A model generated the notes under the pieces. It did no database searches and had not been told where the DNA came from. It saw only the letters and a program-made list of their open reading frames with translations. Source: Gambelia wislizenii (Eukaryota; Chordata; Lepidosauria; Squamata; Crotaphytidae). From it: a DNA stretch of 64,000 nt. This document shows, piece after piece, positions 44,280-56,966 of this stretch. The stretch spans positions 268,335,187-268,399,186 of the forward strand of contig JAUMIR010000001.1 in assembly GCA_030847615.1 (NCBI GenBank). The letters run 5' to 3'. Every line of letters starts with the position of its first letter. Position 1 is the first letter of the stretch. Position numbers and translations under genes: made by a program.

Positions 44280-45510
44280 GATGACTTCACTGGAGTGGAT
44301 AGTCTTTTCACCTATTTGATCACAAATGATCAAGCACTGTCTTTGTTTTCATGGCTGCTGTGGCCAATTCATCACCTGTTGCCTAATCTGCTGCGGGCAG
44401 ACCTCTTTGTATATAGCAAGAGTGGCTCTCAAATGGCAGACATGAAGTCATTTAGCACCAGGGCCATACTCAAAGCTTGGTAGAACCTGCCAGAACTTCC
44501 ACTTTACTTTGGAGAGCCCAAGGTCACTTCCATACCACAATAAGACAAGAGAGTATGCTTTCTCGAGTGGAAGCTTTCTCAAGTTTCTCCAATCACTTGC
44601 ATTTAGAATGCACTGGCTTCTTCAAGGTGAAGGGCACATTGATGTAATCACTGAAAATGATTTGCACTAATTGTTCTAACCACTTAATCAATCTGATGTT
44701 TCAGACATCTTGACTTCTTCAGATTTGCTGTAGCAATTTACAATATATCTTGTTTTGCATCATAGTGATTCCAGAAGAGAACGAAGGGAACTCTACAGAA
44801 AAACAGCATCTAACAAGTGACAAGAATGTGATAGCAGACCTCCATTCTCTAGGTATTACAATGAATAAAATCATGACAGCACAGTATGAACATTAACCAG
44901 AAAACCACACAAATTTCTCCATGTGAGAATGAAGGTAAACCATCATCAACACCATCCAAATAAAGCCTTTTTGTATGTTTCTCTTAAAGTGTTAGTACTC
45001 ACAAATGTGGGCAACCCTCCATGAAATTAAAGCACTCTTGGGTTAAGTTCCAAAATGTGATTAGAAGAAAAGTATTTTATTATTAAAAAACTGTTTTAGA
45101 GGAGCGGGTTATTTAATTCTTAAAAACATTTTTTTAAAAAAAAATTAACTTTACTTTGTTTTAATCTTTTTTGCAAGCTTCTATGAGTCCCACATCAAGA
45201 GAACAGTGGAATGTAGATTAAATAATTATCCTTGCGAGCTTCTACTGTCTTCTAGCATAACAGCTAGAGCACTACATATTTGAAGAAGCACCTTCTGCTA
45301 TAGAGACTTTCCCCAGCATCATCATCAAAGAACCTCTAATGGCTCTCCTTGCCATTCCACAAGTGAAAACATAGTTGATGCTCTGCTAGCTGTATATTTA
45401 TTTCACAGAATTCCTAGAAGCTATTAACTTACAACCTCATCACTTGATTTTATATCAGCTTGAAAACTGCTTAGAGAGAGAAATATATAATGCATATATA
45501 TTAAACAAAG
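44280..45510. other. Intergenic, no feature recognised
   Basis: About 1.2 kb without a recognisable repeat or ORF longer than chance. One of the longer unique stretches downstream of TFPI. Confidence 0.4.
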
Positions 45511-45688
45511 GAGCCAGCATGGAATTACAGCTCTGGAGATCAGGGTTCAAATCCCCACTCAGCCATGGAAACCCGCTGGGTGACTTTGGGCAAGTCACAC
45601 ACTCTTAGCCTCAGAAAATACCATGATAGGTTTACCTTAAGGTCACCACAAGTCAGAAACAACTTGAAGGCACACAGCAACAACAATA
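45511..45688 (+). mobile_element. tRNA-derived SINE, 5'-shortened
   Basis: GAGCCAGCATGGAATTACAG, GGGTTCAAATCCCCACTCAG, GTGACTTTGGGCAAGTCACA, and a tail TTGAAGGCACACAGCAACAA. Confidence 0.88.
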
Positions 45689-45961
45689 TATTAAAGAAAA
45701 AAAACTAGTGTTTGCATTAATCCAAACTAAGCTAATCACCTTTACACAATTCATCAGGATACAGACCAATTTGTACCATATATATCATATATAGAGATGC
45801 TTTGTGAAAAAATTCATTTTGGAGACTTCATTTTCCCCACTAGTTTACAATTAAAATATATATCTATTTTTGAGGTGCTCTAAACTGTGGGAAGAACTGG
45901 TTAGGCCACACACAAAAAGCATTAAGTTATACGCAGTGGCTCGAGCCCCTGTTTTGCTTAT

Positions 45962-46268
45962 TATAGTAGGCCCTCAACTTTTGTGGAGATTAGGGGCACG
46001 GGATCCCTGTGAAAGTGGGAAAAACACAATGTAGGGCCATTAGTTTCTTTTTCTTTTTTTACCCAAGAAAACACTTCTCTGGGCATTTGTAGGTCCTCCA
46101 ACACAATTCTATAGTCAACTTCTGATAGAAGTTGGCCATAGAAATGTGTTGGACGACCCTACAAATGCCTAGAGAGAACATAGCTTTTTTTTTTTTTTTT
46201 TTTTTGTGGCAGGGGGAAATATAGTCATCCACAAATGCTTAACCCACAAATGTGGAGGGATGACTGTA
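45962..46268. mobile_element. Mariner-like MITE, family C
   Basis: TA-bounded ends TATAGTAGGCCCTCAAC and GTGGAGGGATGACTGTA. Central palindrome of TTCTATAGTCAACTTC and GAAGTTGGCCATAGAA. Confidence 0.75.
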
Positions 46269-46924
46269 CGCTGTAATCTTTGAACACAGAACATGAAATT
46301 GCAAACCCTAAAATTACATGATAACCTCCAATGCAGAAGTGTGGAGCTGCCTCGAATTCTGATTCCTTTGGATTCTGAAAGAGTTCTTAAGGGCCACCAT
46401 AGATGTCTATGTCTATGTCTATGTCTACCCTAACAAGTAGGCAATGAAATCACATAAGCGCTCATTGCCAGGAGCATTCTGTAGGTATATATATGTACAT
46501 ATATATATATATATATGAACTGTTATCCAGTGGACAATTGGAGGACCTGTGCCACTGCTGCCAATAATAAGCTCTCTGTACTATGTGTGACCTCAATCTT
46601 CTTTCACTCTCCCATCAAAGATAATCTCCTCATTTTCGGCACTGGTAAATTGAACAATTGAAATTGGAAGGATATTTTGTGGTTTCATTTCTAGACTACA
46701 TTTGTATCCCCCAATCAAAAACACTCTATCAAATGTTGAGCCATCCAGAATGATGTCCCAATCAGTTAGTGTTAGCACAGAAAGGCATTCTTTTTTTCTT
46801 TTCTTTTTTACAGTTATGAATATTACACAAAGCATATGCGTAACTCTGTTTACTTTGGAATGAAACTTCTTTTATCTTAGGAAGCACCAAACTCAGTCCA
46901 AAGAGCCCAAACAGCTAGGACTTT

Positions 46925-47420
46925 GAATTTTTAAAAATTAATTTAAATATATCAATATAACAAAACATTCAAAACAGGTAAACAACACATATGCCTTACA
47001 AAAACATCTCGGCATACCATACGATGCAATACAGCACTCTACAATATAAAACACTATACAATACAATGCAATGCTGCATATATTATACCACAATGCACAA
47101 AAACATTACAAAACAATACAATAAAACTTTTAAAAGATTGACTTCCTACTTCCTAATTTTAGGTCTTTGTAAGTAAATTTTTTTCACCTGTTTCCTCTAT
47201 CATAACCACTTAATTAAACCATAACTCTACCACTAACACATCATCGTTACTAATTTCAAAAGTTATCAATGTAGTTATTTCTCCTTTTTCTTGTGTTTTA
47301 AAAAAGGTTTCCGATTATCATGAAATGTTTCTATTGTCTTTTCCTTTAATAGTATAGTTAGTTTGTCCATCTCTGCCAGTTCAAATACTTTTATAATCCA
47401 GTCTTCAGTCGAGGAAAATC
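46925..47420 (-). mobile_element. L1 LINE 3' fragment
   Basis: The minus strand from about 47415 encodes EDWIIKVFELAEMDKLTILL and KEKTIETFHDN, an L1 ORF2 C-terminus, followed by an AT-rich 3' UTR to 46925. Confidence 0.75.
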
Positions 47421-47736
47421 AGCTAGGGCTTTGGACTTGGTCTAAATCTGATTCAAGGCTCTGTTCAAGAATTAATTATGGCGACCCTAGTGTCCCATAA
47501 AGCAGAAGTTTAAAAACACAAGAAAACAAATCATAATAATATATTGAATAATTTAAACTAACAACTCAGTCTACGTTTCTCTGTCACTTTTATGATTCTA
47601 TGTATGCTGGATGAAGCACTGAATATTTTCAGTTTATTTAGCGCTCCCTGGTTGTTATTTGCAAGGATGATGCTGCCCTCTGCAGGACATTTCTGCTCGT
47701 TTGTACATTCACGTCAATAAAATGCCTTTTATTATG
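47421..47736. other. Intergenic, no feature recognised
   Basis: No ORF or repeat was assigned. Confidence 0.35.
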
Positions 47737-47737
47737 T

Positions 47738-47770
<33 letters not shown>

Positions 47771-47832
47771 AAATTGCCTGTCGCTTATGGAGACGTCCAT
47801 GAATTTCATAGGGTTTTCTCAGGCAAGGTGAT
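47737..47832 (-). mobile_element. 5S-type SINE tail in reverse, with (GT)n
   Basis: (GT)n at 47737-47769 followed by CCTGTCGCTTATGGAGA and ATGAATTTCATAGGGTTTTC. This is the reverse complement of the 3' part of the 43121 SINE. Confidence 0.7.
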
Positions 47833-48599
47833 ACATATTAGTAAAATGAATAAAAATACATTCAATATTCATGAAGGCTCATTTGATTCCAATTCCTCCT
47901 AAGAAATATATGTTCTGGGTGTAAAACATAATCCATGTCATTTCTAGTAAGCCACATGCTTAGTGGAAGCAGGAAGTACTAAACCTGATGCAGTTTCAGT
48001 AGCATTAGAACCTAAGTATTTTTCTTCATTCCCATGAGCTCTGTGAGACTAGCTGCCTTGTAATTGTGCACTGGGTCTTAATATTTGATTAGCCAGTGGT
48101 TTAGCAGTTGATGACTTTAACTCAGCACTTGAACAGCTTGTGTTATCTGATTGCAATGAAGATTGCCCCCTTCCTCCTTCTCACCACCACCACCACTACC
48201 AGTACAGGCTGACATCCTGTTGGTTAGCTCCAACTAGAGTAGACCCCATTAAATAAATTGTTGACTGGTGAGTCAATACATAGGTAAATCTCACTGATTC
48301 AATGGGTGTACTCTAGTCAGGATTAACAACAGGATGCATGTTGTAGTAGCAGTATGCCATCAGCTTGCATGCCATTTTCTTGAATACAAGAGAAAAGATT
48401 CCTGCCCTGAGGAAACGGCTATCTGAAATCTAAAAGGTGGTGATGAGAGAGAGCTAGGAGCTCCAAGGTGAGGAATTTACTGATGGCGGATGGTACCCAG
48501 TTCCCTTCTTAATAAGATCTAGCATTTGCCAAGCTTCTAGTGCTCCCTTCCCCTTGGAGCTGTTCACACGGCAAAATAAATCCTCTAAGAACTCGCAAT
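47833..48599. other. Intergenic, no gene recognised
   Basis: Two diverged inverted segments (48230-48300, with TCCAACTAGAGTAGACCC and GTGTACTCTAGTCAGGATTAA) suggest another small palindromic element. Confidence 0.4.
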
Positions 48600-48985
48600 G
48601 AGTCTAATAGTTCCCACATCTTTCGGCTCAAAGTTGCCATATTCAGAAGGAGGGAGGCAAAAAAAACAACAACCATAAGTCACGCAGTATAAGCTTTTGC
48701 TGTTTTCGCAAACTTTTTTGAAAAGTAGTGCAAGTTAACACACTATCAACTATGCGAATGCCCATTTCGCTTATGGCTGTGGAAACAGTCAGCAGTCTTT
48801 TCGAAATTGCCACAGCAGGACTAGTTGTGATTGGTTGAATTTACCCAAGGAGGGAGGGAGTGAACTTGCAAGAAAATATCTAGCCAGCTGCCTTGCTATC
48901 TAGCATAATTATTGTTCCTCTGCCCATCCCTCCCTCCCTCCCTCCCTCTGTGTATGCTCTAGCAGCTGATCTATCTATAGATGTT

Positions 48986-49020
<35 letters not shown>

Positions 49021-49560
49021 ACAGCACCGGCATGAGAGAGGGAGAAAAAACAGTCTACTCAGATAGGAGAAATGCAGAGCAAAGAGAATTCTTTTCCTTC
49101 CCTCCTTTGCCATTAATCCTCCCCGTTCCTGGGTCTCCCTGCTTTTTAGTTGCTTTCTGGTTTTCTCTAGCTCAGATGAAGCTGTGAAAGGTGATACTGT
49201 TGCTTTGTATACAGACAACTTACGGTCTCTTTTCCCCTTCTGAGGAATGCCTGCAATTAAAGCCCTTTCAGTCACGGAGGAGCTATTCCCCCCCCATCAA
49301 GCCCCTCCTCTGTCAATTGTGTGTGTTTTCAGTGAGTGGCTTTAAGAGGCAGGCATTTAAGAGGCAGGCAAGCAGGCAGGCATGCCCCAAACACCTTTGC
49401 CCATCTGAACCAGAAAGCAAAAAAGTAAACAACGCAACTGAATCCCCCATAAATCATCTAAACTATCCAGCACTGGTACGAAAAAGCACTAAAGCGCAAA
49501 TTGCCGCAATAAAAACTGTTGTGTAACTGACCCCCTAGTTTCACAGCCACAGGAGTAATC
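48600..49560. promoter_or_regulatory. Repeat-poor stretch, candidate regulatory region
   Basis: Apart from (TCCC)n near 48929 and (GT)n at 48985-49017, this 950 bp has no recognisable interspersed repeat, in contrast to its surroundings. It has an inverted CCAAT box (GATTGGTTG at 48829-48837) and several GGAA motifs. A short tandem duplication of TTTAAGAGGCAGGCA lies at about 49340-49370. No coding exon is recognisable. Regulatory function is only a guess. Confidence 0.2.
48985..49017. repeat. (GT)n microsatellite
   Basis: Pure GT/TG run. Confidence 0.95.
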
Positions 49561-50091
49561 CTCAATGAAGATCAAGAGGTGCTTAAACCTTTGGGCTCAA
49601 GGACTCTGTGGATTCTTTTTAATGACATCATGCAGATGCTACATATAGGGCAAGTAGGGATAGATGAGAAACCAGTCAATCAATACAAGATTAAAATGCT
49701 AATTTCACAATTTCCATGGGAACATGGGACCAAATGCATCTTGTGAATGAGATTTTCACATTTACTTGTGATTAGGTTCAGCGGTTGGAGGTTGCTTTTT
49801 TAAAAACAACAACAACAAACTGCACATTGAAACCGTACACAAAGAATGTGTATATTTGAATGCACACACACACACACATATATACATACAGCTGCTTTTT
49901 CAATTGACAATTTATATTAATATGTGTACATTTAAGAAATGTGTATAAAATGACACATACAACTGCACATACATTTTCATGCAAGAAGAAAGGGTATACA
50001 ATCTGATACATTCTCAAGTTGGAACAAACTCCACAGTGGAAAAATGTCTGAGATCAAACTTGACAGGAAAAACACTTTAAAACCTATACGT

Positions 50092-50440
50092 TACAGTCGT
50101 CCCTCCACATTTGTGGGGGTTAGGGGTGCAAGACCCCCATGAATGTAAAAAAAATTAAATAAAAATAGGCCTCGCCACAGCCCACCTCCACCCACCCTTC
50201 CCAAAGTGGCAACGGGACTTTTCAAGCCTCATTGCCGCTTTTCAGCCACACACACACAGCCAAGCCACAGCAGAGTGGGGAGTTGGACACGTGGTTTGCT
50301 TGGGGAGCACACCGTTTAAATTGTCCCCCCTCCCTTGTGCGCAAGGGAGAGAAGCTGATTTAAACAGGGCGCTTGCTGAGCAAACCGCAAATAGGCGGAA
50401 ACGCGAAAGTGAAAGCCACGAATCTGGAGGGACAACTGTA
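50092..50440. mobile_element. Mariner-like non-autonomous element
   Basis: TACAGTCGTCCCTCCACATT at the left and CTGGAGGGACAACTGTA at the right, TA-bounded, GC-richer interior. Confidence 0.8.
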
Positions 50441-50483
50441 TAGCAAGTTGGGTTGTATGTGTATGTGTGTGTGTGTGAGAGAG

Positions 50484-50514
<31 letters not shown>

Positions 50515-52028
50515 TTTATTTCAAGCATGAGAGATATAAGAATGCCAAAAAAATACATGTTATATTGAAAACAAGGGTAGGAGAAATTTTGTTTCTTTAT
50601 TTCTTTATGTAGAAATTTTGTTTCTACAATGTGCCATTTCCACTATACTTTGGTTCATCTTGGATTTAGGTTTCAGCTGAAATATCAGATCCTGTTATCC
50701 CTTCTCATTTCACTCCTCTTCTCCCAGAGAGTTCAAAGTGCCTGGCTATACTGCAGCTGTTGATAAATCACATGAGTACTCCCCCTTCAAACTGATCAGA
50801 TGTGAACCCTAGAAGAATAAAGAGGAAATGTAGAAGAGAATGATTGCAGAGTAGCAAACGCTATATTTACCCTGTGTGTGGGTGAAGGTTTGACCAAATT
50901 CACTGTGAAATTTAATTATTTTTAAAAAGCCAGTTCATGGTGTCTAAACTGTAAGGTGAAAACGTGGATTGAGTGGATCCATTTAAGGGCTGACCAGAGA
51001 TCTTTTGAAAAGACAATGGATGTAGTTAAAACTAACTGGGTTTATTTTAGCATGAGCTTGGGTGGATACAAACCCACTTTTTCAGATGTAGTAGAGAGAG
51101 ATAACCAGACCATGGGATTATTCATCCTTTTCCTCTTCCTCACAAGAAAATTGTGCTTATTATACACTATTCCTTCCTCAATGTCAGAGTTTTACTGGGG
51201 TGGGGATGGTAGGTAACCAGATGTCATCTTCCTTTTGTAACCCTCCAGTGTTTTCCCATCACTTCTTCCCTCTTTTTTCTCCATTCAACAGAAAATCTGT
51301 TAAAGGGAGAAAGAAAGAATTGCCATACAAGTGTTTTGAGTGATAGCAAAAGGAGCCCTCTGTCTGGAAAGCTGATAGTCCCTAGTGTCTTTCATCTTAA
51401 AAAATGGTACCACCAAACAATCTGTTTTCTGTTATCTCTAGTGTCAGCAGATTAAAGTCTCATATTCTGGCCCCAGAGCTACCCTGGATCCCCCCCCCAA
51501 TACTGGTATACTCTGCAGTGAAACCAGGTGGATGTCTTTACATGCATGCCTGTTGTATTGTCCGGCACCACTGGTACAGGCACAAGTTGCCTCCTCTGAG
51601 GCTAGAAACAAGGTGCCCAGTGTTGATCACATGGCTGGGTGCCTTGTTGTGACCTCAGATGACATGACTCTTACCACCAGCAGCAGCTGCACTGGGCAAC
51701 ACAGCAGGGTTGTGTGTGAAGACATCTGCCCAGTGTCACTGCAGAGTGCACTACGTTTTCCTAAAATCCAGAGCAAATGGTCAGTTTATTTACTCTGTTT
51801 TAAAGGTGGGTTAGCATGGATTTGGTGCTGAACTGGCTGGATGTGGTGTAGACAGAATTGGGGAATGGGGCCTGAATTGTCTGGACTGGCCACAGTAGGG
51901 ATGGGAGGGGCATTTTATTTGGCCAGTAAGTCACTACACAGCCAAAGAAGACTTGCAGTCTCAAAAACAAGCTGAGATGTTGCCTGGGGAATGCTGGTTG
52001 GTCATCACTTGTCTTATTGCTTAACTCT
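50441..52028. other. Intergenic, no gene recognised
   Basis: Includes (GT)n/(GA)n runs at 50456-50515. The rest is unique-looking, with no supportable ORF. Part of 51580-51900 resembles degraded family E or D DNA, but I could not delimit it. Confidence 0.35.
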
Positions 52029-52593
52029 TAGGTCTTATCTATGGCGGGGGGAATACAAACACATCTGAAAAAGCAGGAATTTGCAATGATGTGACCTGTC
52101 TTCGTGGCCAAAAGAGCTGTCCTAAACTCCACATGACCCCTAGCCAGGATGATGGCCGTGAGTGATTTGCTCGTGATTTTAAATCTGCCACTGCCAATTT
52201 TTTTAAAAAATTCCAATGGTGCACAGAAGTGATAGATTGTGTTTACAAAAAAATGAAAGAAAGAAAAAAAGTATTAAATCGCTGTTTGATGGACTTAATG
52301 GACCCTCGCTTAGCTGAAAATCCAACATGGCAGCCACAGGCACTTTCCCTGTTTGCTAGCACCACCACCCCCCATGCTCATCCAGCCAATCAGATTATGC
52401 TGCCTGTTTGTATCTGTGCAAGTGCGAGTGTTCAAATGATCACATATTCACATGTCATATGAAGCTTTTTAAAAAATCCGAACAAAGCCCCAGGCGGAGG
52501 ATGACACGTATTTATGTGTGTGTGTGTGTATGGATGGATAACTGTATGTTTGCATCCCATTTATATTATTTTGACCGTATAGACAACACCTTA
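52029..52593 (+). mobile_element. Non-autonomous DNA transposon, family D copy 3
   Basis: TAGGTCTTATCTATGGCGG at the left, and TGACCGTATAGACAACACCTTA at the right. Collinear with 12039-12636. Confidence 0.78.
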
Positions 52594-52782
52594 TATTAAA
52601 ATGTGGGGGAACAGAATTATAATCTTCAGTTTAGAAATTTGGGCATAGCAGAGATGCTTCGAAATACCAAGCTCAGATGCATCAAATGTCATTGTGAGCC
52701 ACTGTGAGGACAACATAAGTCTTTGATCTGACCAAGAACCACTCTTATAAGCTTTGCAGGGTTGTTTTGTGGGGAATTCTGC

Positions 52783-53106
52783 TTATATCCCAGTAGTGCA
52801 ACCAATTGTGAGGATTTCTTTCAGGCAATCCTGCCACTGTGGGTAAATGTGGGGGTCCTTACACTGAATGAACCAAATGTGAAGACTTCCTGGTGTTCTC
52901 TGCAATTTCTCAGTGTGATGACTTTCCCTGAGCTCTACCTCTACCACACATAAGGACTTCTTCCCATCCTCCTTGTGGGACACAACTGTGGGGGCAGTGT
53001 AAATGGCCTCAGGGTTCATATGACAATTTATACAACTTTTATCTTTAACAGGGCTCCACCCTTCCACCTTCAATGCTGCCACCATAGACACCTGGTCTGA
53101 AACCAA
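52783..53106 (-). CDS. Unassigned 107-codon ORF
   Basis: Minus-strand ORF starting MVSDQVSMVAALKVEGWSP and rich in charged residues. It has two CxxC-like cysteines (CINC) but no domain I recognise. No splice context or neighbour supports it. It may be remnant of a retroelement or chance. Confidence 0.15.
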   Translation of the reverse strand: MVSDQVSMVAALKVEGWSPVKDKSCINCHMNPEAIYTAPTVVSHKEDGKKSLCVVEVELRESHHTEKLQRTPGSLHIWFIQCKDPHIYPQWQDCLKEILTIGCTTGI

Positions 53107-53109
53107 GTT

Positions 53110-54474
53110 CTCAGAATGATAATGATTCCAGAGGCCAAAAGTATTAAAAATATATATATATATTTACAGAAGTAAACCATAAAACAGCAGATTATTTATA
53201 TAAGATTTAAAACATCACGTTCTCTCCTCTCAGGTTAAACCAGAACATTACTAATTACTCAACTCAAAGTAATTTCTCTCACTCAAATCCTTTTCAAACA
53301 CATTTCTTTGCAGCATTCTTCTCGCACCCCAGGCTAAACTGCTCTTCACTCAAACTGAAACCCCAACTGTCATCCATCAACTGCCTCATCCAAATCTCCT
53401 CAAACATTCCACCGATCAACATTCACTTCAACACTCCATTTTCTCCCTCCTCCCAACAGCCACTTACCTCATACTCACGCAATAAATCTAGCAACAATTT
53501 TATATACAAAAGACGGCACATTTTTGAGACTGGGAAAGGTGGTACCAGGAAGCATACGCTACCACTGTCACTGACATCACACTGTTGCTAACCTCCACTA
53601 CAACCCTGCCATTACCACAAGGATCACTCCATGTGGCCAGTTCAAAACTGGCCAGTTGTCTAGACAAACATGGCCTGTTGTACAGAGCTGGCTACTTCCC
53701 AAATTCCTAGCCCTGAAATGTCTTTAGAGCCAGATATTGTGGGCAGGAGGACCTAGGAAATCATCTGCACAAATGACCCTGCCCTCAGTACCTGCCTTTG
53801 AAGACCCATCAAAGTGAAGCATTTATGAAGTTTTCAGGTCTGCAAATCTGTACTGCACAGTAGCAATTCTCCAGAGTGGTGCTTTCCAGAATGGAGGCAG
53901 GAACTTCTGGTGTTCAGGCCTTGTGAGTCATCCACCTCCCTAATGGGAAGAATAGCCTTGCAAGAGGTTTAGGGCAATGTGGTGCATCCTTTGAATTCAA
54001 ATATTCCTTTGTCCATGTGAGCCTTGATAGCCATGGTTTCATTTTCCATTTCCCTTATGGAATTGTGGTTAAGCTGTTCATTTGCAGGCTGAGAGGTGCG
54101 ACTGGAAATGCTGTTGGCATGCCAGCCTGAGAACTCCAAAACTTCCTCTCCAATGTTAAATGAAAGAATTGAAGCCTGAGGATAAGGAATGGGAAGCTGA
54201 GACATCACAGTCCTTGCTCATCTTCTGGGATTTAGTGGATATTTTTTTTAAAGAACTGAGACGAGGGAGAGAATATTCCCATATCCCCTGGTCTCTTGTC
54301 CTGACATAGTACTGTCTGACACCTGATCCTGTGTCACTGTGTCACTAAAGTCTGACAACTAAATTGGCTCTAGATAATCATGCAAGACACCAGTGGCAGA
54401 GCCACAGGCTAAAATGGAAGGGACAGCCCTTCCACTGCTGTCATTCAGCTGACAACTAGCTCTCACACACACTG
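53110..54474. other. Intergenic, no gene recognised
   Basis: (TA)n at 53150-53164, then a CA/TC-biased tract 53200-53510 containing AATAAATCTAGCAACAATTT. Its composition suggests an old repeat, but I cannot name it. Confidence 0.35.
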
Positions 54475-54910
54475 TGCTCACTCTCCCTGTCCCCAGATTT
54501 GAGGGGGGAACCTGGACTTTTTTGGCCATGTGGCGGCCAAAATTGGCTTCGGAGCAAAGCCTGGGGTGGGACTTCCGATGGATGAGACTCCATTCTGGTG
54601 GGGTTTTTTTTTTCTTTTTAAATTGTTTTGATTGTGTGCATATCTGGGTAAGTGTATCTCTGCTTATCCATTAATACAGTACTCTGCGACCACAATATAT
54701 TCATTTATTCGTATGCTGGAAATAGTACTATGTATAGGACTCATGATCAGCATAAATCTACCCTTTTACTCTGACACAGTGTGGTGGGATACTTAGAGCT
54801 ACAATCAGCGATGCCTGGTAAGTGTGGTGTTTATAGGGCTGCTGTGGATCAAAGAAATCCACTGCAGCTATGAGGTAAGTATGTGGTTTCCTGACCATGT
54901 AGTCAAGTCC
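54475..54910 (+). mobile_element. Non-autonomous DNA transposon, family G copy 1
   Basis: Collinear with 58220-58700: CCAGATTTGAGGGG, ACTCCATTCTGGTG, GTGCATATCTGGGTAAGTG, AATACAGTACTCTG, CAGTGTGGTGGGATACT, AGAAATCCAC. Confidence 0.72.
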
Positions 54911-55251
54911 TCAACTGACACCTATAGGAACTGAATGTAAATCCAGTTCATTTACCTCCCTGATCAATTTGGGTGAAGCCCTCAGAGCTGGTGCATCAAG
55001 GAGTGCTGCTGACTCAGCAGCTCAGTGTTGCTGACTCAGATCAAAAGAAGGTTGTAAGTGGTTTGGGAAATGGGGAACAACCTCCAGGTCAGAGTAGGTG
55101 CCCTCACAGGCAATATCTGGTCAATGAGATGAAGGTTCCCACCTAAGCCATATTTTGACTTCAGATTTTGTTGGACTACAACTCCCAACACTCCTCATTA
55201 TTGGCTATGCTGATAAGGACTGTTAGGAGTCCCAGGAGTCTAACAACAGAC

Positions 55252-55812
55252 TTTATCAGACCACCCTCCATAAAAGTTCTTTTGCTGGCATATTTTGAAA
55301 CATTTATATTCCGGCAAAAGAACACCCCCTCCCCACCAGGCTTACCTTTAGTAGTGTCAATGACACATCACCAGCATAAACGGAGCTCCATTTACTTACG
55401 GGGTTGAGATCTCACCGATTCTCATGAGAAGACATGAGTGTGGCAAATTCAAAAGGTTAAGCAAGCCAAAGACATAAAAAGTATTCACAAGCACAGAAAC
55501 ACACTTTTAAAATTACAAGTAAGCCAGGGAGGTTAAAAAAAAAAAAGAGCATCCCCTACCTGGCTGTTCCGATCTCACCCAGAAGTGTTGTGACAATTGA
55601 TGCTGTATTCAGGGAATACAATGGTGCAAGAATTCAAACACCAGCAATGCCAGCAGCAAAGTGGAACAGGAGCTTGAGACAGCTCAATAAAATGGAACAG
55701 CTTTTTGACAAGACATGATCGCAAAAGGATGATGTCGTATGGTATGCATGCCCTTTCACGATCATTAGGCGTCATTATGATGCCATAATTGCCACACCTG
55801 ATAAAGTCCAAC
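55252..55812. mobile_element. Non-autonomous DNA transposon, family A copy 3
   Basis: GACTTTATCAGACCACC at the left and CACCTGATAAAGTCC at the right are inverted ends. The interior matches 27883-28470. Confidence 0.85.
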
Positions 55813-56747
55813 ATCTAGAAGGTTGCAATTTGTTTATCCCTGGACTACACCTAAGAAGCCGATACCGTTCTATATTAGAATACTAACATTGCTCACATTA
55901 CTCATGTCAGAATTGGGGGCAAAAGCAGCTTATTTATATGTAGTACATTTGAGACCATTGGTCCATATTTTGAGTAGAAATCTGCTCAACGTATCATACT
56001 AATCAGTATTCCACAGAAAACTCTTAGGGTTAATTTTCCACAGATGCTGCACCTGCTTGGCAGCCTTTCCATGGAGGTCTGACCTTTTTGCTCTTTGGTT
56101 TCCACAATGATAACAGCAGTTCCTCTGCTGAGCTCAGCTGTCGCACTTAATCATCCACAGTCTGCAATGTTTACCCATTTTATGGTAACAGAGATTGGAA
56201 TATCGGCAGGAGGCGGTTGCTCAAATGGACAATAGCCACATTTGTTCAAAGTCATAATCCTAAAGGACCTTAGTCATCATAAACCTCCCACGGCCCAGCT
56301 CCATACCGATTTCAACTTCATCTGTTTATATTTCATCACATTTAAAACTGAAGGCTCCAGTGTCAACAAATGTGTCTCAGATGTTAAGTTTACTCTAAAG
56401 TTGTTATAGTAATGGTTATACATACATATTGTAGGAGGAAGGGGGGGAGAAAAGCAGCTGCTTTCAAGATAAATTTCTAACACTCATCTCTAAAGGGTTC
56501 GCCTCCTTAATTCCTCTCTTTCAATATATTTAATTTTGCAAAGCTGCCTTCTTGGTTCTTCTCACCAATAACTTGATTATCAAAGTACCATTGGTGGAAG
56601 AGAACTGTAGTAATGAGTAAGGACATCTAGGACTTAGCAAGCAGGGAGGCTGTCTGCTGAGCATTAGGGTCACCCTCTTTTCTTTTCAATGAATGAGGTG
56701 ATAACAAGGCTTTCAAGTGTTACTACTGTTTGTGATATATTGTTTTT
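55813..56747. other. Intergenic, no feature recognised
   Basis: Unique-looking DNA without a supportable ORF. Confidence 0.4.
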
Positions 56748-56966
56748 CCTGTTGTGTGCCTTCAAGCTCACTCCAATTTACAGTGCCCCTATCCTATGGG
56801 TTTCTTGGCAATATCTATTCAGCAGAAATTTGTCGTTGCCATCCTTTGAGGCTCAGAGACTTGCCCAAGGTCACCCAGTGGCTTTCCATGGCTGCATGGA
56901 GATTTGAACCCTAGTCCCTTGGAACCCTAGTCCAACATGCAGACCACTAGCTCATGTTGCCTCCTA
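56748..56966 (-). mobile_element. tRNA-derived SINE, reverse orientation
   Basis: TGTTGTGTGCCTTCAAGC, CTTGCCCAAGGTCACCCAG, GATTTGAACCCTAGTC. Confidence 0.85.

Noticed and set aside
49378..49384. CRISPR-like or satellite array
   Set aside because: Only two short GCAGGCA-type units occur. No regular repeat-spacer structure exists anywhere in the window.
49191..49526. 111-codon ORF in the repeat-poor island, considered as a CALCRL first coding exon
   Set aside because: No signal peptide of that receptor and no recognisable domain. Low-complexity Arg/Gln/Ala repeats come from a short tandem duplication.
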